In this document: positions 1 through 4,866 of the stretch, in pieces
How positions within the stretch are numbered: the first letter of the stretch is position 1
Layout of the letters: each line of letters opens with the position of its first letter
Source: DASXTB01 sp036505615
GTDB lineage: Bacteria; Acidobacteriota; UBA6911; JACQSX01
NCBI GenBank assembly: GCA_036505615.1
Contig: DASXTB010000342.1
Span: 1-6,184, forward strand
Direction: 5' to 3'
DNA length: 6,184 nucleotides
Made by a program: the position numbers and the translations under genes
The notes under the pieces: model-generated
What the model was told of the DNA's origin: nothing
The model's database searches: none
Seen by the model: the letters and a program-made list of their open reading frames with translations, nothing else

Positions 1-58
1 ACTATCGAGGTCAGGGTAATTCCCAATAGCAGAGTGATCTCGATTTTGAGAAGTACAT
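1..58 (-). pseudogene. 5' end of a leftward gene, frame broken after a few codons
   Basis: Seen: reading leftward, an ATG at 58-56 sits 6 nt after AGGAG. The frame from this ATG ends at TGA (13-11) after 15 codons. Adding one A to the AAAA run at 47-44 would make the frame continue to the window edge as MYFSK followed by IEITLLLGITLTSI, which looks like the start of a signal peptide or membrane anchor (a lysine, then a hydrophobic core). Inference: this is the start of a divergently transcribed exported or membrane protein with a one-base deletion, a sequencing or assembly error in the homopolymer, or a slippage-controlled gene. The product cannot be named because the rest lies outside the window. 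A real 15-codon leader peptide is the alternative. Confidence 0.45.
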
Positions 59-64
59 AAGATA

Positions 65-71
65 CTCCTTT
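65..71 (-). promoter_or_regulatory. Ribosome binding site of the leftward gene
   Basis: AAAGGAG on the minus strand, with 6 nt between AGGAG and the ATG at 58. This near-consensus Shine-Dalgarno is the main reason to believe translation starts here although the frame closes quickly. Confidence 0.6.
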
Positions 72-87
72 CTGCTATCTTGCAATA

Positions 88-116
88 ATTCTAACAAGAT
101 GCCGAAAGAGCGAAAA
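88..116 (-). promoter_or_regulatory. Candidate sigma70 promoter for the leftward gene
   Basis: On the minus strand, TTTTCG (116-111, poor -35) is separated by 17 nt from TAGAAT (93-88, 5 of 6 matches to TATAAT). It would give a short leader of about 20 nt ahead of the ATG at 58. The spacing and -10 are good and the -35 is weak, so this is tentative. Confidence 0.35.
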
Positions 117-124
117 GGTCGTCG

Positions 125-156
125 CTAACCTGTTAACCTGCTAACCTGCTAACTCG
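125..156 (+). repeat. 8-nt tandem array, CTAACCTG x4
   Basis: Four consecutive 8-nt units: CTAACCTG, TTAACCTG, CTAACCTG, CTAACTCG. The array ends 6 nt before the ATG at 163, so it occupies the place where a Shine-Dalgarno would normally be; none is recognisable there. It may be a dispersed intergenic repeat or part of the leader of the downstream gene. Confidence 0.75.
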
Positions 157-162
157 TAGCCG

Positions 163-1194
163 ATGAAAACGAGCAATCACCCGGATCTAAAAGCATGGCG
201 GGCACGCCTGAGAGGCGCTCTGCTGCCGGCCGTCCCGGTGCCATTCACCGAGCGGGGGGAGATTGACGGCCCTGCGCACGGCGCTTACACAGCCTACATG
301 TCCGGTCAACCGCTAGCCGGCGTCGCCGTGTGGGCCCACACCGGCAGAGGATTGAGACTGACCAGGCAGCAGCGACGCGAAGTGCTCACGGCGTGGCGCA
401 GCGCCCTGAGCCAGGACAAGACCGTGGTAGCGGGAGTGGGCGCCTCGCCGGAGATTCTGGATCCCAAACAACATTCAGAGAGCGCAGTGGGGATGGCGGC
501 CGAGGCCGCGTCGCTGGGAGCGGACGCGCTGCTTGTGCATCCTCCCACCATCTACCGCGGCCGTCTTCGCCTTGCCGCCCAAGAGCCCAAGCTCGACCCG
601 CTTAACCTGGACTCCAACGAAGCGTCGACGCTCAAGTACCACCAGCAAGTTGCCGCCGCCGGCCTGCCCCTGATCGTCTTTTATCTTTACGAGGCAGCCG
701 GGGGAATCTGTTACTCGCCGCGCTTGCTGCGAAAGCTTCTTTCCATGCCCGAAGTGGTGGCGGTCAAAATGGCGACGCTAGACAGCGTAACGACTTTCCA
801 GGATGTCGCGCGCATAATCACCGAGGAGTTTCCCGAAAAGACGCTGATCACAGGCGAAGACCGATTCTTGGGTTACAGCCTCATGTGCGGCGCTCAGGCG
901 GCGCTGATCGGAATGGGTGCGGTGTGCGTGAAACTCCAGCATGCGCTCCTGCAAGCGTTTTTCAACGGGGACGCGGCGCAGTTCCTTCAGCTCTCGCGCG
1001 TCGTGGACACTCTGGCGCAGGCCCTTTTTATTCACCCGATGGAAGGCTACATCCGCCGGACTCTCTGCGCGCTGGCTCATTTGGGAGTCCTTCCACAAAC
1101 TGCGGTGTACGATCCCTGGGGTCCGTCTCTGAATAAAGATGAATTCCAGCACATAGGCCAGGTTCTCAGATTGCTGGGGGAATGGGCGCAGTAA
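163..1194 (+). CDS. DapA/NAL superfamily aldolase (dihydrodipicolinate synthase family), substrate unknown
   Basis: Enzymes of this family are cytoplasmic TIM-barrel class I aldolases that bind pyruvate or a related oxo-acid as a Schiff base on lysine. Seen: 343 aa, longer than the usual ~290-310 aa. The barrel starts with ALLPAVPVPFTERGEID (residues 19-35). The Schiff-base lysine is K202 in VVAVKMATLD. Y174 lies 28 residues before it, matching the Tyr133-Lys161 spacing of E. coli DapA. ITGEDRFLGYSLMCGAQA is the family's late glycine-rich segment. The canonical GTTGE pyruvate-binding loop reads AHTGRG (residues 58-63), and the arginine found 5 residues after the catalytic Tyr in DapA is A179. 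Known for the family: those positions bind substrate carboxylates. Inference: this is probably not a true DHDPS but a related lyase or hydrolyase. The start at 163 is fixed by an in-frame TAG at 157-159; there is no clear Shine-Dalgarno. Confidence 0.88.
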   Translation: MKTSNHPDLKAWRARLRGALLPAVPVPFTERGEIDGPAHGAYTAYMSGQPLAGVAVWAHTGRGLRLTRQQRREVLTAWRSALSQDKTVVAGVGASPEILDPKQHSESAVGMAAEAASLGADALLVHPPTIYRGRLRLAAQEPKLDPLNLDSNEASTLKYHQQVAAAGLPLIVFYLYEAAGGICYSPRLLRKLLSMPEVVAVKMATLDSVTTFQDVARIITEEFPEKTLITGEDRFLGYSLMCGAQAALIGMGAVCVKLQHALLQAFFNGDAAQFLQLSRVVDTLAQALFIHPMEGYIRRTLCALAHLGVLPQTAVYDPWGPSLNKDEFQHIGQVLRLLGEWAQ

Positions 1195-1275
1195 GAATTT
1201 TTGCAGCCCGTAGTGAATTTAGCGGTTAGCGGCGCCGAGATCTAGCGCGGCAAAGCCGCAAACTAATAAAAGCCG

Positions 1276-1323
1276 ATCACGACCACGTTCACGTTCACGA
1301 GCACGTCCACGCCTACGTGGACG
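1276..1323 (+). repeat. 6-nt-phased array NNNACG x8 with an embedded perfect hairpin
   Basis: ACG recurs at exactly 6-nt steps (1279, 1285, 1291, 1297, 1303, 1309, 1315, 1321). Units include TTCACG twice, then AGCACG, TCCACG, CCTACG and TGGACG. The last part folds into a perfect 8-bp stem, CGTCCACG (1304-1311) and CGTGGACG (1316-1323), with loop CCTA. The array is noncoding in any plausible frame. Confidence 0.75.
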
Positions 1324-1355
1324 AAAGATACACAATCGCTCACGATTCGATTGGC

Positions 1356-1379
1356 CGTAGTCGTGGACGTTGACGTGAT
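1356..1379 (-). repeat. Inverted partner of the 6-nt-phased array
   Basis: CGT recurs at 1356, 1362, 1368 and 1374, the reverse complement of the ACG phasing upstream. The 22-nt segment 1356-1377 is inverted relative to 1296-1317 with 18 of 22 positions matching, so the two could pair across a 38-nt spacer. Confidence 0.65.
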
Positions 1380-1395
1380 ACCGGACGGTGAAATT

Positions 1396-1417
1396 TGGTT
1401 TTTTTAACCACTTTTTT
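1396..1417 (+). terminator. Weak terminator-like hairpin with T run
   Basis: TGGTT (1396-1400) and AACCA (1406-1410) form a 5-bp stem with a T5 loop, followed by C and six T (1412-1417). The stem is AT-rich and the site lies about 200 nt after the aldolase stop codon, so its use as an intrinsic terminator is only possible. Confidence 0.3.
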
Positions 1418-1430
1418 GTGCAAGGTTCTA

Positions 1431-1510
1431 AAGCTGCCACGAAGGCACGATGACACGAAGGTGATCAGAGAAATAAATAGCTTCGTGTCATCGTGGCTTC
1501 GTGGCAGCTT
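1431..1510. repeat. Near-perfect 30-nt inverted repeat, 20-nt loop
   Basis: Arms 1431-1460 and 1481-1510 are reverse complements at 29 of 30 positions; the single mismatch is G1445 against G1496. The loop (1461-1480) is AT-rich. Each arm also has an 8-nt period: CACGA at 1438, 1446 and 1454 in the left arm and its complement in the right arm. A transcript through it would form a very stable hairpin. It could act as a strong transcriptional barrier, be a REP/MITE-like element, or encode a structured RNA; no transposase or obvious target-site duplication is visible. The first GTG of the hydrolase open frame (1493) lies inside the right arm. Confidence 0.85.
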
Positions 1511-2794
1511 GCAGCAAGCCTTTTTGGTCAGTGCAAGTATATGTGCCCACCTAAGATCAAACTGACAAGCTCCACCAACTCCGTGGGCAAATACACTCGC
1601 CCTCCTTCACTCTGCGTCTTTGCGCCTTCGCGTCTGTGCGTCAGGTCCTTTACAAGGAGCGCGCGCGGACTTTTGTGCTCTTTCATCCTGGCCCTCCAAT
1701 TTGCTCCTGCCGACGCCATCGCTCAAAGGAGCAAGTTCGGACTGCACAGAATTGAAGCCCAGTTTGCCGGACCGGACGGTCCTTACCTGATGGACAAGAC
1801 GGCTGAAACAGGGGTCGGCTGGATCATCATTCGCGCGCACTGGGTGTTCATTGAGCGCAATCCGCCCAGCGGACCTGCCAGCAACTTGCCGGGTAGAAAG
1901 AGCGGCAATCACGCTTACGATTGGTCGGAGATTGACGCAGCCGTAATCGAAGCGCGAACACGCGCCTTGAACGTGGTATTGCAGTTGACTAAAGGACCCG
2001 ACTGGGTCACAGGAGCCCCAGCGGGATGCGGAGGCGACTTGAGTGAATCCAATGACGACTGTGGCCTGATTGCTAATTCAAGGAAGGACTTGTTCAAGCT
2101 TGCATGGGAAGATCTTTGCTACAACGCCGCTGCGCGATATTCACCCCAGGTCTTGTATTTCATTCTCTGGAATGAGCCTAATCTGAGGCCAAATTTCAAT
2201 CCGGAGAAACCATACGATAATGTGATCAACGAATATTTGAATTTGATTGTCGTTCCTGGCCATAACGGCATCAAGGCCGCCAGCCTGGCCGCGAAAGTCG
2301 CCGGCCCCGAAATCACCACTCTTGACAGTTACTGGGGAAACTGGCGGTTCAACGGCGTGGACCCTCTGCTGCGATTCTTTGGAGACTGGTTTGATGTGTT
2401 CACGGTGCACAGCTATAACATTGACGCATTTACCACCGTTTCAAAGATGACCGAAGTTCGCCTGGAGCTGGCCGAGCACGGCTGGCTGGGGAAAAAACCG
2501 GTCTGGCTTACGGAGTTTAATTTTAGGAGCGGTACGTGCGATCAGACGGATGCGCAGATGGAGGCGCAAATTGAAATCTTGTACCGGAGTATGGATACCT
2601 CATGGTGGAAGAGGTCGTTCTACTTTAATCTCGTCGACGGCGGCCCGTGCGGCTTCGGGCTGCTCCTATCCAAGGCGGTGTCGCTTCGACGCCAGCGCGA
2701 ACAGGGATCCCCAATCCCTTATCTGGAAAAGCCTCTCTATAGTATGTTCAAAAACTTTGCAATGGCCAATGGAAGCGATCGCCTCAGACCGTAA
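1493..2794 (+). CDS. Exported clan-A-like glycoside hydrolase (TIM barrel); start uncertain
   Basis: Seen: after a hydrophobic stretch LLCSFILALQF (residues 60-70) ending near AIAQ|RSKFG, a barrel-type domain runs to the C-terminus (about 80-433). WNEPN supplies the probable acid/base E228. VWLTEFNF supplies the probable nucleophile E341, 113 residues later, a spacing compatible with GH39- or GH5-like families. An HSY motif lies between them. Cysteines at 179, 190 and 209 and in GTC/GPC segments could form disulfides, as expected outside the cytoplasm. Inference: a secreted retaining glycosidase; the substrate and exact family cannot be read. The coordinates give the full open frame. The GTG at 1493 lies in a hairpin arm and codons 39-53 are encoded by an 8-nt tandem repeat, so translation probably starts later. 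Candidates are ATG 1541, GTG 1583, or TTG 1673, which has AAGGAG at 1654-1659, 13 nt upstream. Confidence 0.8.
   Translation: MASWQLAASLFGQCKYMCPPKIKLTSSTNSVGKYTRPPSLCVFAPSRLCVRSFTRSARGLLCSFILALQFAPADAIAQRSKFGLHRIEAQFAGPDGPYLMDKTAETGVGWIIIRAHWVFIERNPPSGPASNLPGRKSGNHAYDWSEIDAAVIEARTRALNVVLQLTKGPDWVTGAPAGCGGDLSESNDDCGLIANSRKDLFKLAWEDLCYNAAARYSPQVLYFILWNEPNLRPNFNPEKPYDNVINEYLNLIVVPGHNGIKAASLAAKVAGPEITTLDSYWGNWRFNGVDPLLRFFGDWFDVFTVHSYNIDAFTTVSKMTEVRLELAEHGWLGKKPVWLTEFNFRSGTCDQTDAQMEAQIEILYRSMDTSWWKRSFYFNLVDGGPCGFGLLLSKAVSLRRQREQGSPIPYLEKPLYSMFKNFAMANGSDRLRP
1614..1645 (+). repeat. 8-nt tandem array, GCGTCTTT-like x4, inside the hydrolase frame
   Basis: GCG recurs at 1614, 1622, 1630 and 1638, giving GCGTCTTT, GCGCCTTC, GCGTCTGT, GCGTCAGG. 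It is translated as LCVFAPSRLCVR in the hydrolase frame, immediately ahead of the signal-peptide-like segment. A strict nucleotide period that is not a multiple of three is unlike selected protein sequence and argues that this part is noncoding or was inserted. Confidence 0.7.
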
Positions 2795-3099
2795 AACTTA
2801 GAGCCTCCGTTCGCCTCGCGGACTTTGCCGGAGATATGCGGCAGAAGCCGGCGTATTTTTCGGCCTCGCGAGCCCCCATCCGTCTGGTGCTGAAGTCGCC
2901 GGATCCGTCCGTTGATCTCCGCCTGTGTGTCGGTCAAGCGCGCGACAAGCCCGTCAAACAAAACCTCTTTGTCCATCACCGTCGGAATAAATCTGCTTAG
3001 TGGAGCCAGCTGAGTCGACGTGCACGATGGACAGGCTCTGTTTGCGCGGCTCAACACCTCCTCACATTCCATGCACAGGCACGATTCGTAAAGCTTCAT
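2737..3099 (-). CDS. Small zinc-ribbon protein of unknown function
   Basis: Seen: 120 aa with two CxxC knuckles near the N-terminus, C9-M-E-C12 and C23-P-S-C26, the spacing of a zinc ribbon. A segment APLSRFIPTVM follows, then a basic, partly helical C-terminal half with no recognised motif. The start at 3099 is well supported by AAGGAG 7 nt upstream. The last ~19 codons overlap the 3' end of the hydrolase gene on the opposite strand by 58 nt. The family is not recognised. Zinc ribbons of this size often bind nucleic acid or protein partners, but no specific role can be assigned. The rank of evidence is the ribosome binding site plus the CxxC pair; the C-terminal half could be less conserved. 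Confidence 0.68.
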   Translation of the reverse strand: MKLYESCLCMECEEVLSRANRACPSCTSTQLAPLSRFIPTVMDKEVLFDGLVARLTDTQAEINGRIRRLQHQTDGGSRGRKIRRLLPHISGKVREANGGSKFYGLRRSLPLAIAKFLNIL

Positions 3100-3106
3100 G
3101 TTTCGT

Positions 3107-3112
3107 CTCCTT
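3107..3112 (-). promoter_or_regulatory. Ribosome binding site of the zinc-ribbon gene
   Basis: AAGGAG on the minus strand with a 7-nt spacer to the ATG at 3099. It decides both the start and the reality of this small gene. Confidence 0.7.
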
Positions 3113-3169
3113 CAAATTTGCTGCGCTCCGACAAGCGAGCGAAACCTTTCTCTACCGACTCACGATTTC

Positions 3170-3198
3170 AATATGTGTTGGTTGATAAGTATTTACAA
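3170..3198 (-). promoter_or_regulatory. Candidate sigma70 promoter for the zinc-ribbon gene
   Basis: On the minus strand, TTGTAA (3198-3193) and CATATT (3175-3170) are separated by 17 nt, each matching 4 of 6 consensus bases. It would give a leader of roughly 60 nt. Plausible in spacing and position, not proven. Confidence 0.35.
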
Positions 3199-3324
3199 TG
3201 CGATGAATCTCGGAATTCCCGGCATGAGAATCCCTTAGAGATTCTTAGGGCCTTTTGCGAGCATGAGTAACCGGCGGCGAGAGCGAACCGCAGGGACCGG
3301 AGAAGCAGGCGCTGGCCTGAGAAC

Positions 3325-3359
3325 AAAGTCAAAGGTCGAACGTCGCAGGTCGAAAGTCG
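3325..3359 (+). repeat. 7-nt-phased array, AAAGTCG-like x5
   Basis: GTC recurs at 3328, 3335, 3342, 3349 and 3356, giving units AAAGTCA, AAGGTCG, AACGTCG, CAGGTCG, AAAGTCG. In one frame it translates to KSKVERRRSKVE, a basic low-complexity string that is a by-product of the repeat rather than a protein domain. Confidence 0.75.
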
Positions 3360-3541
3360 AGCATAGTCACGACATGGATCCGCCCATATTCTCCAGGCCT
3401 GTGATTCCAGTGGTTGCAACTGCACCGCGTCTAAGATTAGGCTTATCCGGCGAAGGCTGAACTCTGGCGCGGTGTCCGCAAAGAGGCGAACCCGAGAGCT
3501 CGGCCGCCGGTTGCGAAATCCCTTAACCTAAGACAAGAAAC

Positions 3542-3572
3542 CGCGACGCGATCTAAGAGGATCTCAGTCGCG
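3542..3572 (+). promoter_or_regulatory. Hairpin just upstream of the prohibitin-like gene's ribosome binding site
   Basis: CGCGAC (3542-3547) pairs with GTCGCG (3567-3572). After a small internal loop, GATC (3550-3553) pairs with GATC (3560-3563), leaving a 6-nt loop. It ends 4 nt before AGGAGG (3577-3582). It could be a leader hairpin affecting translation or stability, or an operator; no factor is identified. Confidence 0.4.
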
Positions 3573-3588
3573 ATACAGGAGGATGAGC

Positions 3589-4437
3589 ATGTTGGAGAAT
3601 CGTATCACCGGCGGGCAGCGGCCGCTGAGGAGTGTGGGTACGGCGATCAAGTGGATCGTCATCGCAGCAGTGGCCCTGTTTCTTCTTTGCGGCTTCAACC
3701 CCATCGTAGTGGTTCCAGCCGGACACGTTGGCGTGAAGAACTTTTTCGGGAACGTCTCAACCGATATTCTGCCTCCGGGCGTGCATCTTGTGCTGCCGTT
3801 CACTAAGGTTATCAGGATGACTGTTCAGACACAGCAGTTGAAGGAGGTGGCCGAAGTTCCTTCCAAGGAGGGGCTGACCATGGACTTGGAAGTTTCCCTG
3901 CTCTATCGCCTCGAGCCGGGCAAGGCAGGCGATATTTACAAGACGATCGGCCAAGATTATCAAACAGTCGCCGTCGAGCCGCAGATTCGCTCGGCAGTCC
4001 GTGAGATAACCGCTTCGTACGAAGCAAAAGCGCTTTATTCGGCGGAACGCGAGAAGATTGCCCGAGAGATGTTCGACCTGTTCAGCAAAATATCGAAGGA
4101 CAGAGGAATCATTGTCGAGCAGGTGCTGCTGCGCAAGATTGGCCTTCCCAGCGTAGTCGCCAACGCGATCCAGGAAAAACTGCGTCGAGAGCAGGAGGCC
4201 GAGCAGATGAAATTTATTCTGCAGAAAGAGCAGCAGGAGGCCGAGCGCAAGCGAATTGAGGCGCAGGGAATCGCCGATTTTCAGCGCATTGTGGCCGCCG
4301 GCATCAGCCAGCAACTGCTGGAATGGAAGGGTATTGAAGCGACGGAAAAGCTTGCTCTAAGCCAGAACAGTAAGATCGTGGTCATCGGAAACCCAAAGTC
4401 GGGCTTGCCTCTGATTCTGGGAGGCGAAGCCAGGTAA
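3589..4437 (+). CDS. Prohibitin-like SPFH/Band 7 membrane protein
   Basis: SPFH proteins are membrane-anchored scaffolds that assemble into rings and organise membrane microdomains or proteases such as FtsH. Seen: 282 aa. A basic N-terminus is followed by one transmembrane segment (about 20-36, KWIVIAAVALFLLCGF). The SPFH domain runs from VVVPAGHVGVKNFFGNV through LPPGVHLVLPF and the EVSLLYRLEP strand to about 190. A charged coiled coil (about 193-229, KLRREQEAEQMKF onward) follows, then the prohibitin-type tail with LLEWKGIEATEKLA and SKIVVIG (244-268). The order and length match bacterial prohibitin homologues. Start: AGGAGG at 3577-3582 touches the ATG at 3583 with no spacer but is 6 nt from the ATG at 3589, so 3589 is preferred. 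It appears monocistronic, converging with the ArsR gene 81 nt downstream. Confidence 0.9.
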   Translation: MLENRITGGQRPLRSVGTAIKWIVIAAVALFLLCGFNPIVVVPAGHVGVKNFFGNVSTDILPPGVHLVLPFTKVIRMTVQTQQLKEVAEVPSKEGLTMDLEVSLLYRLEPGKAGDIYKTIGQDYQTVAVEPQIRSAVREITASYEAKALYSAEREKIAREMFDLFSKISKDRGIIVEQVLLRKIGLPSVVANAIQEKLRREQEAEQMKFILQKEQQEAERKRIEAQGIADFQRIVAAGISQQLLEWKGIEATEKLALSQNSKIVVIGNPKSGLPLILGGEAR

Positions 4438-4518
4438 TTCGTTTCGCCGGGGCGTTGTAAGACGGCTGCCGAAAACTCGAAGAAGTCGGTGTGCGGAGAT
4501 CGTAGAACACTCCAAGCT

Positions 4519-4866
4519 TCAAGGCTTCTCCTCCACGAATGCCTTCAGTCGAGCGATCGCGGCGTCCCACTGATTGGAAATCTGGTCGAGGCATCGACGC
4601 GCTTTCTCTAGGCGCTTCGTCTGGAGTTCCCAAATCCGTTCGCGGCCCGATCGGCTGCCATGTACCAGACCCGCATGTGCCAGGGTGTGGAGATGCTTCG
4701 TGATCGCCTGGCGCGTGACGCCGCTTCCCTCGCTCAAGCGCGTGATCGAGAGCGGCCCGTGGGCGCACAGTTTAGCGACTAACGTGAGGCGTGTGGTCTC
4801 GCCAAGCGCCGCGAAAAGGGGCGCGGCCTCTCTGAACTTAGCGGCGGCGTTACGACTGCGAGACAT
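4519..4866 (-). CDS. ArsR-family winged-helix repressor
   Basis: A small dimeric cytoplasmic DNA-binding protein. Seen: 115 aa, with LFAALGETTRLTLVAKL (17-33, first ArsR helices), a helix-turn-helix with recognition helix GVTRQAITKHLHTL (49-62), then a wing with HGSRSGRERIWEL (69-81) and a helical C-terminus. The CxC metal-sensing motif of arsenic/zinc sensors is absent; the only cysteines are C34 and C93-region single residues. It is the second gene of an operon: its ATG lies inside the end of the AHSA1 gene (17-nt overlap), with no strong ribosome binding site, so it is probably translated by coupling. Known: ArsR regulators without metal sites are often paired with AHSA1/SRPBCC genes. Inference: it represses its own operon through the palindrome at 5313-5330. 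Confidence 0.9.
   Translation of the reverse strand: MSRSRNAAAKFREAAPLFAALGETTRLTLVAKLCAHGPLSITRLSEGSGVTRQAITKHLHTLAHAGLVHGSRSGRERIWELQTKRLEKARRCLDQISNQWDAAIARLKAFVEEKP

Larger units (their letters stand above)
1195..1430. other. Repeat-rich gap without a gene
   Basis: No convincing coding frame. The open frame that can be read leftward here gives an Arg/Glu alternation that is simply the translation of the 6-nt repeat. The gap contains a small GCGGC-AAA-GCCGC hairpin (1247-1259) not followed by a T run, the 6-nt-phased array (1276-1323), its inverted partner (1356-1379) and a T-rich hairpin (1396-1417). Confidence 0.6.
3113..3541. other. Long gap without a gene
   Basis: Between the zinc-ribbon and prohibitin-like genes, which diverge. 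Open frames here (for example rightward from 3263 and leftward from 3425) cross the 7-nt array, lack ribosome binding sites and resemble no protein. Contents: a candidate leftward promoter (3170-3198), a 6-bp hairpin AGAATC/GATTCT (3227-3245) and the 7-nt array (3325-3359). No clear promoter was found for the rightward gene. Confidence 0.55.

Noticed and set aside
125..156. CRISPR-like or attachment-site array
   Set aside because: Units are 8 nt with no spacers, and there are no cas or integrase genes nearby.
1247..1259. GCGGC-AAA-GCCGC hairpin as the terminator of the aldolase gene
   Set aside because: The stem is only 5 bp and an A-rich tract, not a T run, follows it.
1219..1440. Leftward 73-codon frame with an Arg/Glu-rich centre
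   Set aside because: The Arg/Glu alternation is the translation of the 6-nt array. There is no ribosome binding site and no resemblance to a protein family.
3168..3425. Leftward 85-codon frame in the long gap
   Set aside because: It crosses the same array in antisense, overlaps the candidate promoter of the zinc-ribbon gene, and shows no motif.
3263..3460. Rightward 65-codon basic frame
   Set aside because: Its central KVERRRSKVE string comes from the 7-nt array; no ribosome binding site supports the start.
3757..4314. A 185-codon leftward open frame inside the prohibitin-like gene
   Set aside because: It is wholly antisense to a clear SPFH protein. Its Leu/Gln-rich composition mirrors the complement of the coiled-coil codons.
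4382..4768. Leftward 128-codon frame overlapping the ArsR gene and the prohibitin-like 3' end
   Set aside because: It is in a different frame from the ArsR protein, which has clear family motifs, and it reads through the convergent gap without signals.
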